A stretch of 64,000 nucleotides of DNA from JAJKIV01 sp036741775 (GTDB lineage Bacteria > Gemmatimonadota > Gemmatimonadetes > Gemmatimonadales > Gemmatimonadaceae): contig DAINRQ010000020.1 of the NCBI GenBank assembly GCA_036741775.1, positions 1 through 64,000 of the forward strand, in the 5' to 3' direction. How positions within the stretch are numbered: position 1 is the stretch's first letter; every line of letters begins with the position of its first letter. Below the pieces are notes generated by a model, which worked only from the letters and a program-made list of their open reading frames with translations, was not told the DNA's origin and did no database searches. The position numbers and the translations under genes are program-made. Below are positions 24,155-32,719 of this stretch, in pieces.

Positions 24155-27100
24155 CTACTGAACCCGGTATCTCCGGACGACGGATCGCCGATTCTCCGGG
24201 TAGCTCAGCGTCACGACGTAGCCGTCTCCGCTTCTGACCTCCGATGGATATTCGCTCCCCTGCGGCAGCGTGACTCGCGTCAGCCGCCGCGCCGCGAGAT
24301 CGACGACCAGGAGCGAGCCATCGAACTGCATCGACGACGCCCGCGCGCCCGGGCCCACCGCCATCACGCCCAGCTCGGACCCGCGGAGTCGTCCCACCTC
24401 GGTCGCCACCCCACCCGCCGTTACCGTGTAAAGCCCCATCGAGCTCCGCTGGCGAACCACGCACGCGGCCAGATCACCCATGGGCGCGCCGCACTGCGGC
24501 ACGCCGGACAACCGCGCGATCGGACGAACATCGCTGCCGGCCACGCGCCACAACTCCGTCTTGAACGACATCATGCCGAACACCGCGAGCGGCGATGCGT
24601 ACGGAGACCGCCCGCGCATCATTCCCGGGAACACCGGCGCGACGATCGCGTTCGCCGTGCCGAAGATCAGCGGCTCTCCCATGAGCGGGATCGTGTCGGG
24701 GATCGCGATTGTCCGTGCGCTCCCCTTCTCGCCCACCCGCCCGCTCACCAACAGCGTCGCGTCCGTGTCCGCGGCTGCTCCGATGATCGACCACACCGAT
24801 GCGCCACGGTCAATGCTCAGGCGCGGCTCGTCGAGAGCGAAACCGGTCAGTGTGTCCACCCATAACGGCGGAGCAACGGTGTCCACGCGCTCGATCCGGA
24901 TCTCCACTCCCTGGTCGATCACGTCGAGCGCCAGCACACGCTGGTCGTCCAGGAAATCACCGGCAACGGCCGACAGCTCACGCACCGGACCGCCCACTCG
25001 ACCGGTCAACAGTGTGGGCGTCGAAGTGCGGCGACCAACCGCGATACTCATCGCGAGGAACCGCTCGCCGTTCGGCGACACGCGCAGGCCGGACGCTGTG
25101 CCACCAACCGTACTCTCCGCATCGTGCGTCGCGCGCGCGGTCGTCTCGGTCAACGCGCCCTTGAGCGAGAGCGCCGAGCGATCGACGCCGAGCATCGCCA
25201 TGATCGCGGCGGCGGCGAGCGTTGCGAAAGCCGTCGTCCGGCTCCGCGTCGTTCCAGCCGTGAGAAGCGCCGCGCCGATGCCGAACATGGCTGTCCCGAG
25301 CGTGCCCAGGAGCGGCACGCCGCCCGACGCTAACCCGCCGAGCGTCTCATTCGCGCCGGCGGCACTCACGGTGCCGACCGCCGCCAGTACGGCTGCCGCT
25401 CCCAACACGCCAACAGTGAGACGCAGATCGGGTACGGGCGCTCCCGCGCGCGTCTGGCGAATGACGGTGACGATCGAGATGACTCCAACGAGCGCCAGTG
25501 CCACCGTCGAGAGCCCGAAGACCTCGGCGCTGAATGAATAATCCTGCTCGATTGCGCCGATCGCGGCCCGCACCAGACTCATTGCGCCGAGCGCGGCCAG
25601 CGTGGCAGGACCCGACTTCCATAACGCGAGTGCTGCCGGAACGAGGATGATCCCCAGCTGCCCCGCGAGAATCGCGACCGCCCCCGCCACGAGGCCGAGG
25701 AACTTCAATGAGGGAGACGTGGATGCGGGAGCGGGTCGGCCGAGTCGGACGTCGACGATGTCGAGCGTGTGCTGCACGCGCGCCACGTCATCGACCGCGA
25801 GCGCTACCGACCAGGCCTCCCCCGCGCGGGTGCGCGCGTGCAACGTGCGCTCGTTCCCCGAGGCCGCTACGCGCAGTTCGGCGAGATCGCGGTAGTTCAC
25901 GGCGCGATAGCTCGACGCGGAGTCGCGCAGTGCGACAAGCTCGGGGCTCGTGTCCGCGGCGACGCCATCGAGCCAGTAGGCACGGTCGTCGTCCAACACC
26001 ACCCAGCTTCCATCGCGGGGCGACCGCACGATCGTCGCCGCACCAAGCTGCTCGGCCGCGGCGCCGCCGCCAGCGCGGATGGCCTGGATGCGGCGGACGA
26101 GGCTGGGATGCGATGCGACGCGCTCGACGTCTACGGCCCAGCGCCGCGGGATGCGTGCATGAAAATGCAACTTCGCGAGCGCACGCACGAGCGCTTCGGG
26201 ATCGCCGCAGAGCGCGGCTGCGCGCACGTCGCTCTCGGTCTCGTGCTGCTGACTCCTCGAGGCGCGGTGCGCGAGCGCGAGCAGAACGCCGATCGGCCAG
26301 ATCCATCCGATCCACACCGTGGCCGCCGGCGCGAAGAACGTGCTGATGACCGGAAGCGTGACGCCCACGAGAATGAGCAGCCGGTTGACGAGCTGGCTGC
26401 GCCGGATCCAGCGCGGATTCAGGTGGTCGAAGTGCGCCATTTCATGCGCGAAAATGGCGGCGTTCTCGTCGGGGTCGAGGAGGTCGAGGAGCGCGTCCCC
26501 CATTGCGACCGCCGGGCGGCGCACCGATGGCAGCGCGACGGCGTTCACGAACCGCGACCCTTGTGGTCCCACGGAATACACCGCGGGCACGACCGTGCCG
26601 GCGCGCTGCACGATTTCGTCGAACCGCGGAACGAGCTCGGGACGCGTGAGTGGCCTCGCGGCGTGCGCCCACAGCCAGATGCGCGGATACCGTTCTTCCC
26701 AGACGATGAGCATCGTGGCCACGAGGGCCGCCACCCACCACCAGTGCGCGGTGCCCGCGGCTCGGAGCATCCACTGGACGATCGCCGGCGCGTAGGCGAG
26801 GGCGATCCAGAAGCCAAAGCCGCCAATGATGGACAGGACCGTATGCCAGAGGAACGCCCCGAACCCCCACGTCTCCCCCAGGACTCGCGCGCGCACGGGG
26901 TAGCCGGACGCGAGCAGCAGCATGATGAGGAGCGGGATGCCCCACGCGGCCTCGGGGCCGGCGAAAACGATCATGAGCGCCAGCGCGACGGCGACGGCGC
27001 GAATGGTGGCGCGCCGTCGGCTGTCGAGCAGTTCGGGAAGGGCCGGGTCTTCCCCACGGCGAATCAGCTGGCGGCCGGTCCACCACGCGACGAGCGCGGG

Positions 27101-27172
27101 CACGATGGCCAGCAGCGCCGTCAGTGCGACTCGGCCGGTTGAGACGCCGGCCATCAATGGCATTGGGATCAT
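24155..27172 (-). CDS. Membrane M48 family metalloprotease with long C-terminal sensor-like region
   Basis: A 1005-residue protein. N-terminal membrane helices (about 10-165) precede an M48 (HtpX/Ste24-like) domain with the zinc motif H243-E-M-A-H247 and a downstream ETESDVRAA that supplies the third ligand. Another helix cluster follows (about 475-680), and then about 320 residues of beta-rich sequence with repeated strand pairs (for example GGTASGLRVSPNGERFLAM, SVWSIIGAAADTDATLLVSG) that look like propeller blades. HtpX-type proteases degrade misfolded membrane proteins; here the added part may bind substrates. The start lies close to the GC-rich intergenic region with the tandem array. Confidence 0.8.
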   Translation of the reverse strand: MIPMPLMAGVSTGRVALTALLAIVPALVAWWTGRQLIRRGEDPALPELLDSRRRATIRAVAVALALMIVFAGPEAAWGIPLLIMLLLASGYPVRARVLGETWGFGAFLWHTVLSIIGGFGFWIALAYAPAIVQWMLRAAGTAHWWWVAALVATMLIVWEERYPRIWLWAHAARPLTRPELVPRFDEIVQRAGTVVPAVYSVGPQGSRFVNAVALPSVRRPAVAMGDALLDLLDPDENAAIFAHEMAHFDHLNPRWIRRSQLVNRLLILVGVTLPVISTFFAPAATVWIGWIWPIGVLLALAHRASRSQQHETESDVRAAALCGDPEALVRALAKLHFHARIPRRWAVDVERVASHPSLVRRIQAIRAGGGAAAEQLGAATIVRSPRDGSWVVLDDDRAYWLDGVAADTSPELVALRDSASSYRAVNYRDLAELRVAASGNERTLHARTRAGEAWSVALAVDDVARVQHTLDIVDVRLGRPAPASTSPSLKFLGLVAGAVAILAGQLGIILVPAALALWKSGPATLAALGAMSLVRAAIGAIEQDYSFSAEVFGLSTVALALVGVISIVTVIRQTRAGAPVPDLRLTVGVLGAAAVLAAVGTVSAAGANETLGGLASGGVPLLGTLGTAMFGIGAALLTAGTTRSRTTAFATLAAAAIMAMLGVDRSALSLKGALTETTARATHDAESTVGGTASGLRVSPNGERFLAMSIAVGRRTSTPTLLTGRVGGPVRELSAVAGDFLDDQRVLALDVIDQGVEIRIERVDTVAPPLWVDTLTGFALDEPRLSIDRGASVWSIIGAAADTDATLLVSGRVGEKGSARTIAIPDTIPLMGEPLIFGTANAIVAPVFPGMMRGRSPYASPLAVFGMMSFKTELWRVAGSDVRPIARLSGVPQCGAPMGDLAACVVRQRSSMGLYTVTAGGVATEVGRLRGSELGVMAVGPGARASSMQFDGSLLVVDLAARRLTRVTLPQGSEYPSEVRSGDGYVVTLSYPENRRSVVRRYRVQ

Positions 27173-27516
27173 CTAACGCTCATCTAACCGTGGACGAGGG
27201 CGCGGGGCCCGCGTCACGTCAGGCACGGCATGGGTGCGACCGGGACCCGGTGGCGGCGACGGTTCGGTCGGCGGTGCCGGCCGGACGCGACATCGCGTCA
27301 GGCAGCGGCGGGCGGGACGGCGGCAGCGGGCGGTCGAACGTTATGACACGTTGCCGCGTTATGACAGGGAACGCCAGAGGCGTGGCGCGGATTCAGGCAG
27401 GGGCCGTTGTTTTCGGCTCGACGGGTCGCCGTTAGGCTGTTAGGCTGTTAGGCTGTTAGCCTGTTAGGCTGTTAGGCGGGTGTTGCGAATCGCCCTCGTT
27501 CACTATCTTACAGACC
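27173..27516. other. GC-rich intergenic region carrying the GTTAGGCT tandem array
   Basis: The region between the M48 protease and the small basic protein has no believable gene. It begins with two ATCTAAC(G/C) motifs (about 27171-27188), continues with G/C-rich low-complexity sequence, and ends with the six-unit array at 27431-27478. CACTATCTTACAG just before 27517 is the only AT-richer stretch and may hold a -10 element. Confidence 0.5.
27431..27478 (+). repeat. Tandem array of six 8-bp units GTTAGGCT
   Basis: Units start at 27431, 27439, 27447, 27455, 27463 and 27471. The fourth is GTTAGCCT and the last ends in G. It is a local tandem expansion of the dispersed GTTAGGC motif of this genome, 39 bases upstream of a small basic protein gene. 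Confidence 0.9.
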
Positions 27517-27810
27517 ATGGCAACCACTACTGCTCGCAAGCGCGCGTCAGGCGCCAAGCGTCCCGGCATCAGCCGGATCGACCAGGAATCGACTCGCACC
27601 CACGGCTTCTTCGCGCGCTTCGGTTATGCGCGTGACAAGAGTGGCACGTGGCGTCCGAAGCACCGCGCGTTCTTCGGCGACGCGAGTCACGGCAGCAAGA
27701 AGAAAGCGCTCGCCGCGGCCGAGGCATGGCTCGCGAAGATCGAGCGTGCCGAGAAGCGCAGCGGCGGCGCCAGCAAGCCCGCCGCGAAGAAAGCCGCGAA
27801 GAAGAAGTAG
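27517..27810 (+). CDS. Small basic DNA-binding-like protein (AP2-like core, histone-H1-like tail)
   Basis: A 97-residue protein with two parts. Residues about 18-78 (GISRIDQESTRTHGFFARFGY...KHRAFFGDASHGSKKKALAAAEAWL) resemble the short AP2-type DNA-binding domain: three strands with Arg, Trp and Phe, then a helix. Residues about 79-97 are Lys/Ala-rich (KPAAKKAAKKK) like bacterial histone-H1-type tails. Nucleoid or sequence-specific DNA binding is the likely role, but the AP2 call is by eye. The gene stands alone behind the tandem array. Confidence 0.65.
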   Translation: MATTTARKRASGAKRPGISRIDQESTRTHGFFARFGYARDKSGTWRPKHRAFFGDASHGSKKKALAAAEAWLAKIERAEKRSGGASKPAAKKAAKKK

Positions 27811-27912
27811 CGGTCTTTCCCGGTCGTCCGAACCGCGCTACTGACGATGGTGGCGCGGGCGGTCGAGTGCCCCCTCCACGCGGGGGGGCACCAGGCCGGC
27901 CCACCGCCGGCC

Positions 27913-28512
27913 CTACCCCTGCGTCGCCCTCAGATCCTCCGCCGCCTTCCGGCTCGCGTCGAGGTTCACTCGCACGTCGCTCAGGAATTTTCTCACCGGT
28001 TCCTGACGGACTCCGCCACTCTCCAGCGCGTCGTCGATCTCGTCGATCAGGTCTTTCCGGACCTGGATCGCGCGGTCGAGGTACGCTCGGCTGAAGTCGG
28101 CCCCGGTCCGCGATTGCAGGTCACTCATCGCCTGCGCATGATCCCGAATCACGTCTCGGTCCGGGAGTACCGGCGCGATATTCAACCGCTCCGCGGTCGT
28201 CTTGACGCCGCTCCGCGTCACCGCGTTCTCACTCACCGCCTTCGCGGCGAATGCGTTCACGGCACCATCGGTCTTCTCCTGCGCGAGTTGGTCCGTCGCG
28301 ATCATCGCCGCGAACGCCGTATCGAGCAGCGCAAAGACGTTCTCATCGGTGATGATCGCCGCCACCGTTGCCGCCGTCGCAGCCGGCGCCGAATCCACGA
28401 CACCGACCGAGCCCGCGGAGGTGTCGACCTGGGGAACGTCGCGATCGCCGCCACATGCCGACACGACCACCGACGACGCGAGGAGAACCCGAAACGCCAT
28501 CGCCCGAGACAT
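27913..28512 (-). CDS. DUF4142 family lipoprotein
   Basis: A 199-residue protein from ATG 28512 with a lipobox (LLASSVVVSACGG). The DUF4142 helical bundle follows: ITDENVFALLDTAFAAMIATDQLAQEKT, the buried pair AAKAVSENAVTRSGVKTTAERL, and FSRAYLDRAIQVRKDLIDEIDDAL. The family is periplasmic and ferritin-like in shape; function is unknown, but members are often linked to envelope stress. Confidence 0.85.
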   Translation of the reverse strand: MSRAMAFRVLLASSVVVSACGGDRDVPQVDTSAGSVGVVDSAPAATAATVAAIITDENVFALLDTAFAAMIATDQLAQEKTDGAVNAFAAKAVSENAVTRSGVKTTAERLNIAPVLPDRDVIRDHAQAMSDLQSRTGADFSRAYLDRAIQVRKDLIDEIDDALESGGVRQEPVRKFLSDVRVNLDASRKAAEDLRATQG

Positions 28513-28614
28513 ATGCACTCCACCGCTCCATGGTGATGTTTCACCGTCCACTCGAGGCCTCGCGGATCGTCCCGAAGGCCCGGCAGTGGGTTCAGGAAGC
28601 ATACGGCGAGCCAG

Positions 28615-29799
28615 ATGACCTCCCGACTCTACTATATAGATTCGTATCTCGCGGCCTTCGAGGGGCGCATCATCGAGATCGCCGATGGCGGCCGCCGAGT
28701 GTATCTCGACCGGTCAGCGTTCTACCCGACGTCAGGCGGCCAGCCCTTCGACCTCGGCACGCTCGGCAGCATCCCCGTGTCCGATGTGATCGACGAGGAC
28801 GAGCGCGTCGCGCACGTGCTCGCCGCCCCGCTCGCGGCACATGACATTGGCGATGTCGTCGAGGGAGCGATCGACTGGCCTCGGCGGTTCGACCATATGC
28901 AGCAGCACACCGGCCAGCATCTCCTGACGGCGGTCTTCGTCGAGTTGTTCGGCTACGACACGGCGAGCGTTCACTTCGGGACCGATCGTTCGTCGCTGGA
29001 CCTCGACGTCGGCACTGTTTCCTCGGATCAGCTCCTCGAGGCGGAGCGACGCGCGAACGAGATCGTGTGGGAGAATAGGCTGGTGACCGTGACGTTCGAG
29101 GACTCCGCGACGGCCGCCGGGCTGCGCAAGCCACCGCCGCGGTCGGGGACCATCCGTGTCGTCAGCATCGATCGTCTCGATCGGAGTGCGTGCGGCGGAA
29201 CGCACGTGCGCGCGACCGGCGAGATCGGCGCGATCGTCCTTCGCGGTACGGAGCGCATGCGCAAGCAGACGCGAGTCGAGTTTCTCTGCGGTGGGCGCGT
29301 CGTCCGTCAGGCGCGCAACGATCACGAGACGCTCTCGCGGATCGCGCTCGCGCTCAAGGGGTCGATCGCCGAGGCGCCCGCGCTGGTGCTGGCGCAGGGA
29401 GAGCAGCTGCGCGAGGCCGTGGCAACCATCAAGCGGCTCGACGGTGAGCTCGCCGCGCACGAGGCCCGGGCACTGTACGACGCCGCGCCGCCGGGTCTCA
29501 CTGGCGTCCGCGTCGCCGTGGTCCAGCGCGAGACCGGGACGGTCGACGGGATGCGGTCGCTCGCCCAGGCATTCGTCGTGTTAGGTCACGCCGTCCTCAT
29601 CGCGACTGTCGTATCACCTGCGACGGTTCTCGTGGCGGCGTCGGACGACTCGGGGCTCGATGCCGGAGCGGCGCTCAAGGCGCAGCTTCAGAGCGTCGGT
29701 GGCCGCGGCGGAGGCTCGGCCCGGATGGCGCAAGGCACCGTGCCGAGTGCGGAGTTGCTCGCTCGCGTGGTCGACGGTGTTCGTTCTGCGTTGACGTGA
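28615..29799 (+). CDS. AlaX-type alanyl-tRNA editing protein with DHHA1 domain
   Basis: A 394-residue trans-editing enzyme that would clear Ser- or Gly-tRNA(Ala). It lacks the synthetase core. It has the N-terminal beta part (YPTSGGQPFDLG), the first zinc motif H98-T-G-Q-H102 and the second C193-GGT-H197 (SACGGTHVRATGEIGAI). A coiled linker (about 240-280) leads to a C-terminal DHHA1 domain (GGGSARMAQGTVPSAELLARVVDGV). That makes it the long AlaX-L form. It is divergent from the DUF4142 gene with 102 bases between. Confidence 0.92.
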   Translation: MTSRLYYIDSYLAAFEGRIIEIADGGRRVYLDRSAFYPTSGGQPFDLGTLGSIPVSDVIDEDERVAHVLAAPLAAHDIGDVVEGAIDWPRRFDHMQQHTGQHLLTAVFVELFGYDTASVHFGTDRSSLDLDVGTVSSDQLLEAERRANEIVWENRLVTVTFEDSATAAGLRKPPPRSGTIRVVSIDRLDRSACGGTHVRATGEIGAIVLRGTERMRKQTRVEFLCGGRVVRQARNDHETLSRIALALKGSIAEAPALVLAQGEQLREAVATIKRLDGELAAHEARALYDAAPPGLTGVRVAVVQRETGTVDGMRSLAQAFVVLGHAVLIATVVSPATVLVAASDDSGLDAGAALKAQLQSVGGRGGGSARMAQGTVPSAELLARVVDGVRSALT

Positions 29800-30165
29800 G
29801 GTGAGGGAGATGCCGCCTGTCGTCTGAGTTCGTGGGTGATAGTCGTTAGGCTGCATCGACCTCGTAAAAGGTGGGTCTCTTATGGGGAGGGGGGGAAACC
29901 AGCCGCAGAGTTCGCAGAAGCACGCAGATTCTCCCTCTACCGGGATGGTGGCTACTCTCGCGCGGTCGAACCTCCCGATAGAGGGCTTCTGCGAAATCAG
30001 CGAAATCTGCCGCCATCTGCGTCAGGTCTTCTTCGCCGTCCCGGTAGAGGAGTAGGCCCTCCACCGGGAGGAGCGCGATTCCTCGACTGCGGCCCTTCGG
30101 GCCGCCGCTCGGAATGAGACGCTATCGGGTCCCGGCGTGGTCCGCTAGTTGAACAGCAGGCAACC
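29800..30165. repeat. Intergenic region with CGCAGA-rich inverted repeat and a second dispersed repeat
   Basis: There is no gene here. Bases 29900-30030 contain CCGCAGAG..CGCAGAAG..CGCAGA on one side and CTTCTGCG..CGAAATCTGC..ATCTGCG on the other; CGCAGAAG at 29913-29920 pairs with CTTCTGCG at 29986-29993, with TCTACCGGG/CCGGTAGAG-like arms around them. Bases 30074-30118 are a longer copy of the repeat at 9536-9563. One GTTAGGC motif sits near 29844. Confidence 0.6.
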
Positions 30166-30678
30166 ATGGCCACTCGCACCCCTGTTGAACGCTTGCCCGA
30201 GGCGCGTACGTCCGCTGGCAGCCCCAGCGGTGGCGTCACCCGAGCCCGCGGCCTTGCGCGGCTTCTCGACGACCTCATTCGCATCCCGGGAACCAACATC
30301 GGGATCGGGCTCGACCCGGTCATCGGCCTCATTCCGGGCTTGGGCGACGTGATCGGCGGAGCGATGTCCGGGTACATCCTGCTCGTGGCAGCACAGGAAG
30401 GCGCGCCGACGTCGGTGCTCGTGCGCATGCTCGGCAATATCGCGCTCGACAGTTTCGTCGGCCTCGTCCCGCTGGTCGGCGACTTGTTCGACGTTGGGGT
30501 GAAGGCCAACCGCCGCAACGTTCAGCTCCTCGAGCGGTACCTCGGGTCGCCCCGCGAGACGAAGGCGGCGAGCCGAGGCGTCGTCGCCCTCATCCTGCTC
30601 GCGGTCATGCTGCTGATCGCCGCGATGGTGACGCTGGGGGTGCTGGCAGTTCGGTGGCTTGGTCAGTTGTTAGGGTAG
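30166..30678 (+). CDS. DUF4112 domain membrane protein
   Basis: A 170-residue protein with the DUF4112 signature: LARLLDDLIRIPGTNIGIGLDPVIGLIPGLGDVIGGAMSGYILLVA, then MLGNIALDSFVGLVPLVGDLFDVGVKANRRNVQLLERY. A C-terminal helix (VVALILLAVMLLIAAMVTLGVLAV) is a clear membrane anchor. Function is unknown. The last 74 bases overlap the end of the convergent terC gene. Confidence 0.9.
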   Translation: MATRTPVERLPEARTSAGSPSGGVTRARGLARLLDDLIRIPGTNIGIGLDPVIGLIPGLGDVIGGAMSGYILLVAAQEGAPTSVLVRMLGNIALDSFVGLVPLVGDLFDVGVKANRRNVQLLERYLGSPRETKAASRGVVALILLAVMLLIAAMVTLGVLAVRWLGQLLG

Positions 30679-31591
30679 CCGCGACCCGCGGGCGCGCGAG
30701 GAGCGACACGGCGATCGCGCCGCCGATCAACACACCCACGACGGCAAGCGACACGGCGACAGGGACTTTGAAGACATCGACCAGCATCATCTTCAGCCCG
30801 ACGAAGACCAGCACCGCGGCGAGCCCGTACTTCAGATACACGAACCGGTGCACCACGCCCGCGAGCAGGAAGTACATCGAGCGCAGACCGAGGATCGCGA
30901 ACACGTTCGCCGTATAGACGAGAAACGGCTCCTGCGTCACGGCGAAGATCGCGGGAATGGAGTCGATGGCGAAGACGAGGTCGGTGAACTCGACGAGCAC
31001 CAGCACCAGAAAGAGCGGCGTCGCGACCCACTTGCCGCTTTCACGAGCCCAGAATTGCTGCCCGTGGTACTGCGACGTCAGCGGGAGCAGGCGGCGAGCG
31101 AGTGAGAGCACGGGGTTTCGTGACGGGTCGTAGCTCCCGACGCGCCGCGCCATCTTGATTCCTGTCACGACCAGGATCGCGCCGAACACGTAGATGACCC
31201 AGTGGAACTGCTCCAGCACGTAGGCGCCGGCCGCGATGAAGATGCCGCGCATCACGAGCGCGCCGAGGATGCCCCAGAAAAGGACCCGGTGCTGGTACTG
31301 CGACGGGACCGAGAAGTAGGTGAACAACATCACGAACACGAAGATGTTGTCTACCGACAAGGACTTCTCGATGAGGTAGCCGGTAAGGAACTGGAGGGCC
31401 GGTTCCCCTCCCCAGAGCTGCCAGATGATGACGCTGAAGACGAGTGCCAGCACGACCCACAGTGCGCTCCAGGTGCCCGCCTCGCGCAACGTCACGGTGT
31501 GCGCGGTTCGGTGAAAGACGCCCAGGTCGAGCGCGAGCATCGCCAGAACGAACGCGTTGAACGCGAGCCAGAACCAAATGGTGATCTCCAC
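30605..31591 (-). CDS. TerC/Alx family membrane protein
   Basis: A 328-residue protein with about nine helices. Hallmarks are FNAFVLAMLALDLGVFHRTAHTV, LTGYLIEKSLSVDNIFVFVML, LFWGILGALVMRG, LVLVEFTDLVFAIDSIPAIFAVT and NVFAILGLRSMYFLLAGVV. The Asp residues in the SVDN and IDSIP segments are those thought to bind metal. The family exports Mn2+ (Alx, MeeF/Y-like) or confers tellurite resistance. The start is GTG 31591 with GAGGAG upstream. I looked for a Mn riboswitch in the leader and saw none. It is divergent from nhaR. Confidence 0.9.
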   Translation of the reverse strand: MEITIWFWLAFNAFVLAMLALDLGVFHRTAHTVTLREAGTWSALWVVLALVFSVIIWQLWGGEPALQFLTGYLIEKSLSVDNIFVFVMLFTYFSVPSQYQHRVLFWGILGALVMRGIFIAAGAYVLEQFHWVIYVFGAILVVTGIKMARRVGSYDPSRNPVLSLARRLLPLTSQYHGQQFWARESGKWVATPLFLVLVLVEFTDLVFAIDSIPAIFAVTQEPFLVYTANVFAILGLRSMYFLLAGVVHRFVYLKYGLAAVLVFVGLKMMLVDVFKVPVAVSLAVVGVLIGGAIAVSLLARPRVAATLTTDQATELPAPPASPSRRSAA

Positions 31592-31693
31592 GGACTCCTC
31601 GTCGAGATGTGCAGCCGACCAAATCAGGCGGCGCGACCCTCGATCCGCGCCACGTTCGATGCCGTAGGTTAGGACCTCTCGGGTCGTGACACA

Positions 31694-31715
31694 AATTGAT
31701 TGTTGTGAGGCAATT
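31694..31715. promoter_or_regulatory. Candidate LysR-type operator between terC and nhaR
   Basis: AATTG at 31694-31698 and CAATT at 31711-31715 form a dyad with a 12-base spacer in an AT-rich patch that stands out in this GC-rich DNA. It lies 51 bases upstream of the NhaR start and about 100 bases from the TerC start, where a divergent LysR autoregulatory site is expected. Inferred from layout. Confidence 0.5.
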
Positions 31716-31765
31716 CATAGATTTTCTTGCCGCCCGGAATCGCGGCAACTCGCTGGTACCGTCGA

Positions 31766-32665
31766 ATGGCCTGGCTCAACTATCATCATCTCCTCTATTT
31801 CTGGACGGTCGCCCGCCTCGGGAGCATCGCCCGAGCCACCGAGGAGCTGCACCTCACCCAGCCGGCCATCAGCGCGCAGATCCGCACGCTCGAGCGCGCC
31901 CTGGGGGAGCGTCTGTTCACGCGCAGCGGGCGCCAGCTCGTCCTGACCGATGTGGGGCGAATGGTCTACCGGTACGCGGACGAGATCTTCACGATCGGGC
32001 GTGAGCTGCAGCAAACGCTCGCCGGCCATCCCGGCGGCCAGCTCGCCCGGTTCACCGTCGGCGTCGCTCACGCCATGCCGAAGCTCCTCACCTACAAGCT
32101 CCTCGAGCCGGCATTGAGCGGGCGCTCGCCGACGCGCCTCGTTCTGCGCGAGGACAGGCCGGAGCGACTGCTCGCCGACCTCTCGCTGCACGCCGTCGAT
32201 CTCGTGCTGTCAGACGCGCCGGTCGCATCCACGGTGAAGGTGCGCGCCTTCAGTCACCTCCTTGGCGAATGCGGCGTAACCGTGTTCGGGGTGCCACGGC
32301 TCGCGGGGCTCTATCGTCGTCGCTTCCCCCGATCGCTCGACGGCGCACCGTTCCTCGTTCCCACCGAAAACACGGTGCTGCGCCGCTCGCTCGATCAGTG
32401 GTTCGAGTCCGAGGGGATCCGACCGATGATCGCGGCAGAGATCGAGGACAGCGCCGTGCTCAAGGTGTTCGGCCAGAACGGGGCCGGCCTGATGGTGGCC
32501 CCGTCCGTCGTCGAGGCGGCGGTGCGCCGCCAGTACGGCGCGGAGGTCGTCGGACGGGTGGAGTCGATTCGCGAACGCTTCTACGCCATCTCGATAGAGC
32601 GCCGGATCACACACCCGGCCGTCCTCGAGATCACGCGCGCGGCACGACAGGACCTGTTCGGCTGA
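31766..32665 (+). CDS. nhaR: LysR-family transcriptional regulator, NhaR type
   Basis: A 299-residue regulator. The start (MAWLNYHHLLYFWTVARLGS) and the helix-turn-helix IARATEELHLTQPAISAQIRTLE are close to NhaR, which senses Na+ and activates a Na+/H+ antiporter in Enterobacteria. The effector part follows (FTVGVAHAMPKLLTYKLLEPAL...LVLREDRPERLLADL). ATG 31766 matches the NhaR N-terminus exactly; the 13 codons before it are not conserved in type. No antiporter gene is near, so terC is the obvious candidate target here. Confidence 0.85.
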   Translation: MAWLNYHHLLYFWTVARLGSIARATEELHLTQPAISAQIRTLERALGERLFTRSGRQLVLTDVGRMVYRYADEIFTIGRELQQTLAGHPGGQLARFTVGVAHAMPKLLTYKLLEPALSGRSPTRLVLREDRPERLLADLSLHAVDLVLSDAPVASTVKVRAFSHLLGECGVTVFGVPRLAGLYRRRFPRSLDGAPFLVPTENTVLRRSLDQWFESEGIRPMIAAEIEDSAVLKVFGQNGAGLMVAPSVVEAAVRRQYGAEVVGRVESIRERFYAISIERRITHPAVLEITRAARQDLFG

Positions 32666-32719
32666 CAACCGACCGTGTCGCACGTTAGGCGGCGACGCCG
32701 GCCGGCCCCCTGCGGCGCG

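Noticed and set aside
27431..27478. Telomere-like or CRISPR-like array
   Set aside because: Only six 8-bp units without spacers. The likeness to nematode TTAGGC telomeres is coincidence with the dispersed motif.
31592..31765. Manganese (yybP-ykoY) riboswitch in front of terC
   Set aside because: The leader lacks the conserved loops and pairing I would expect.
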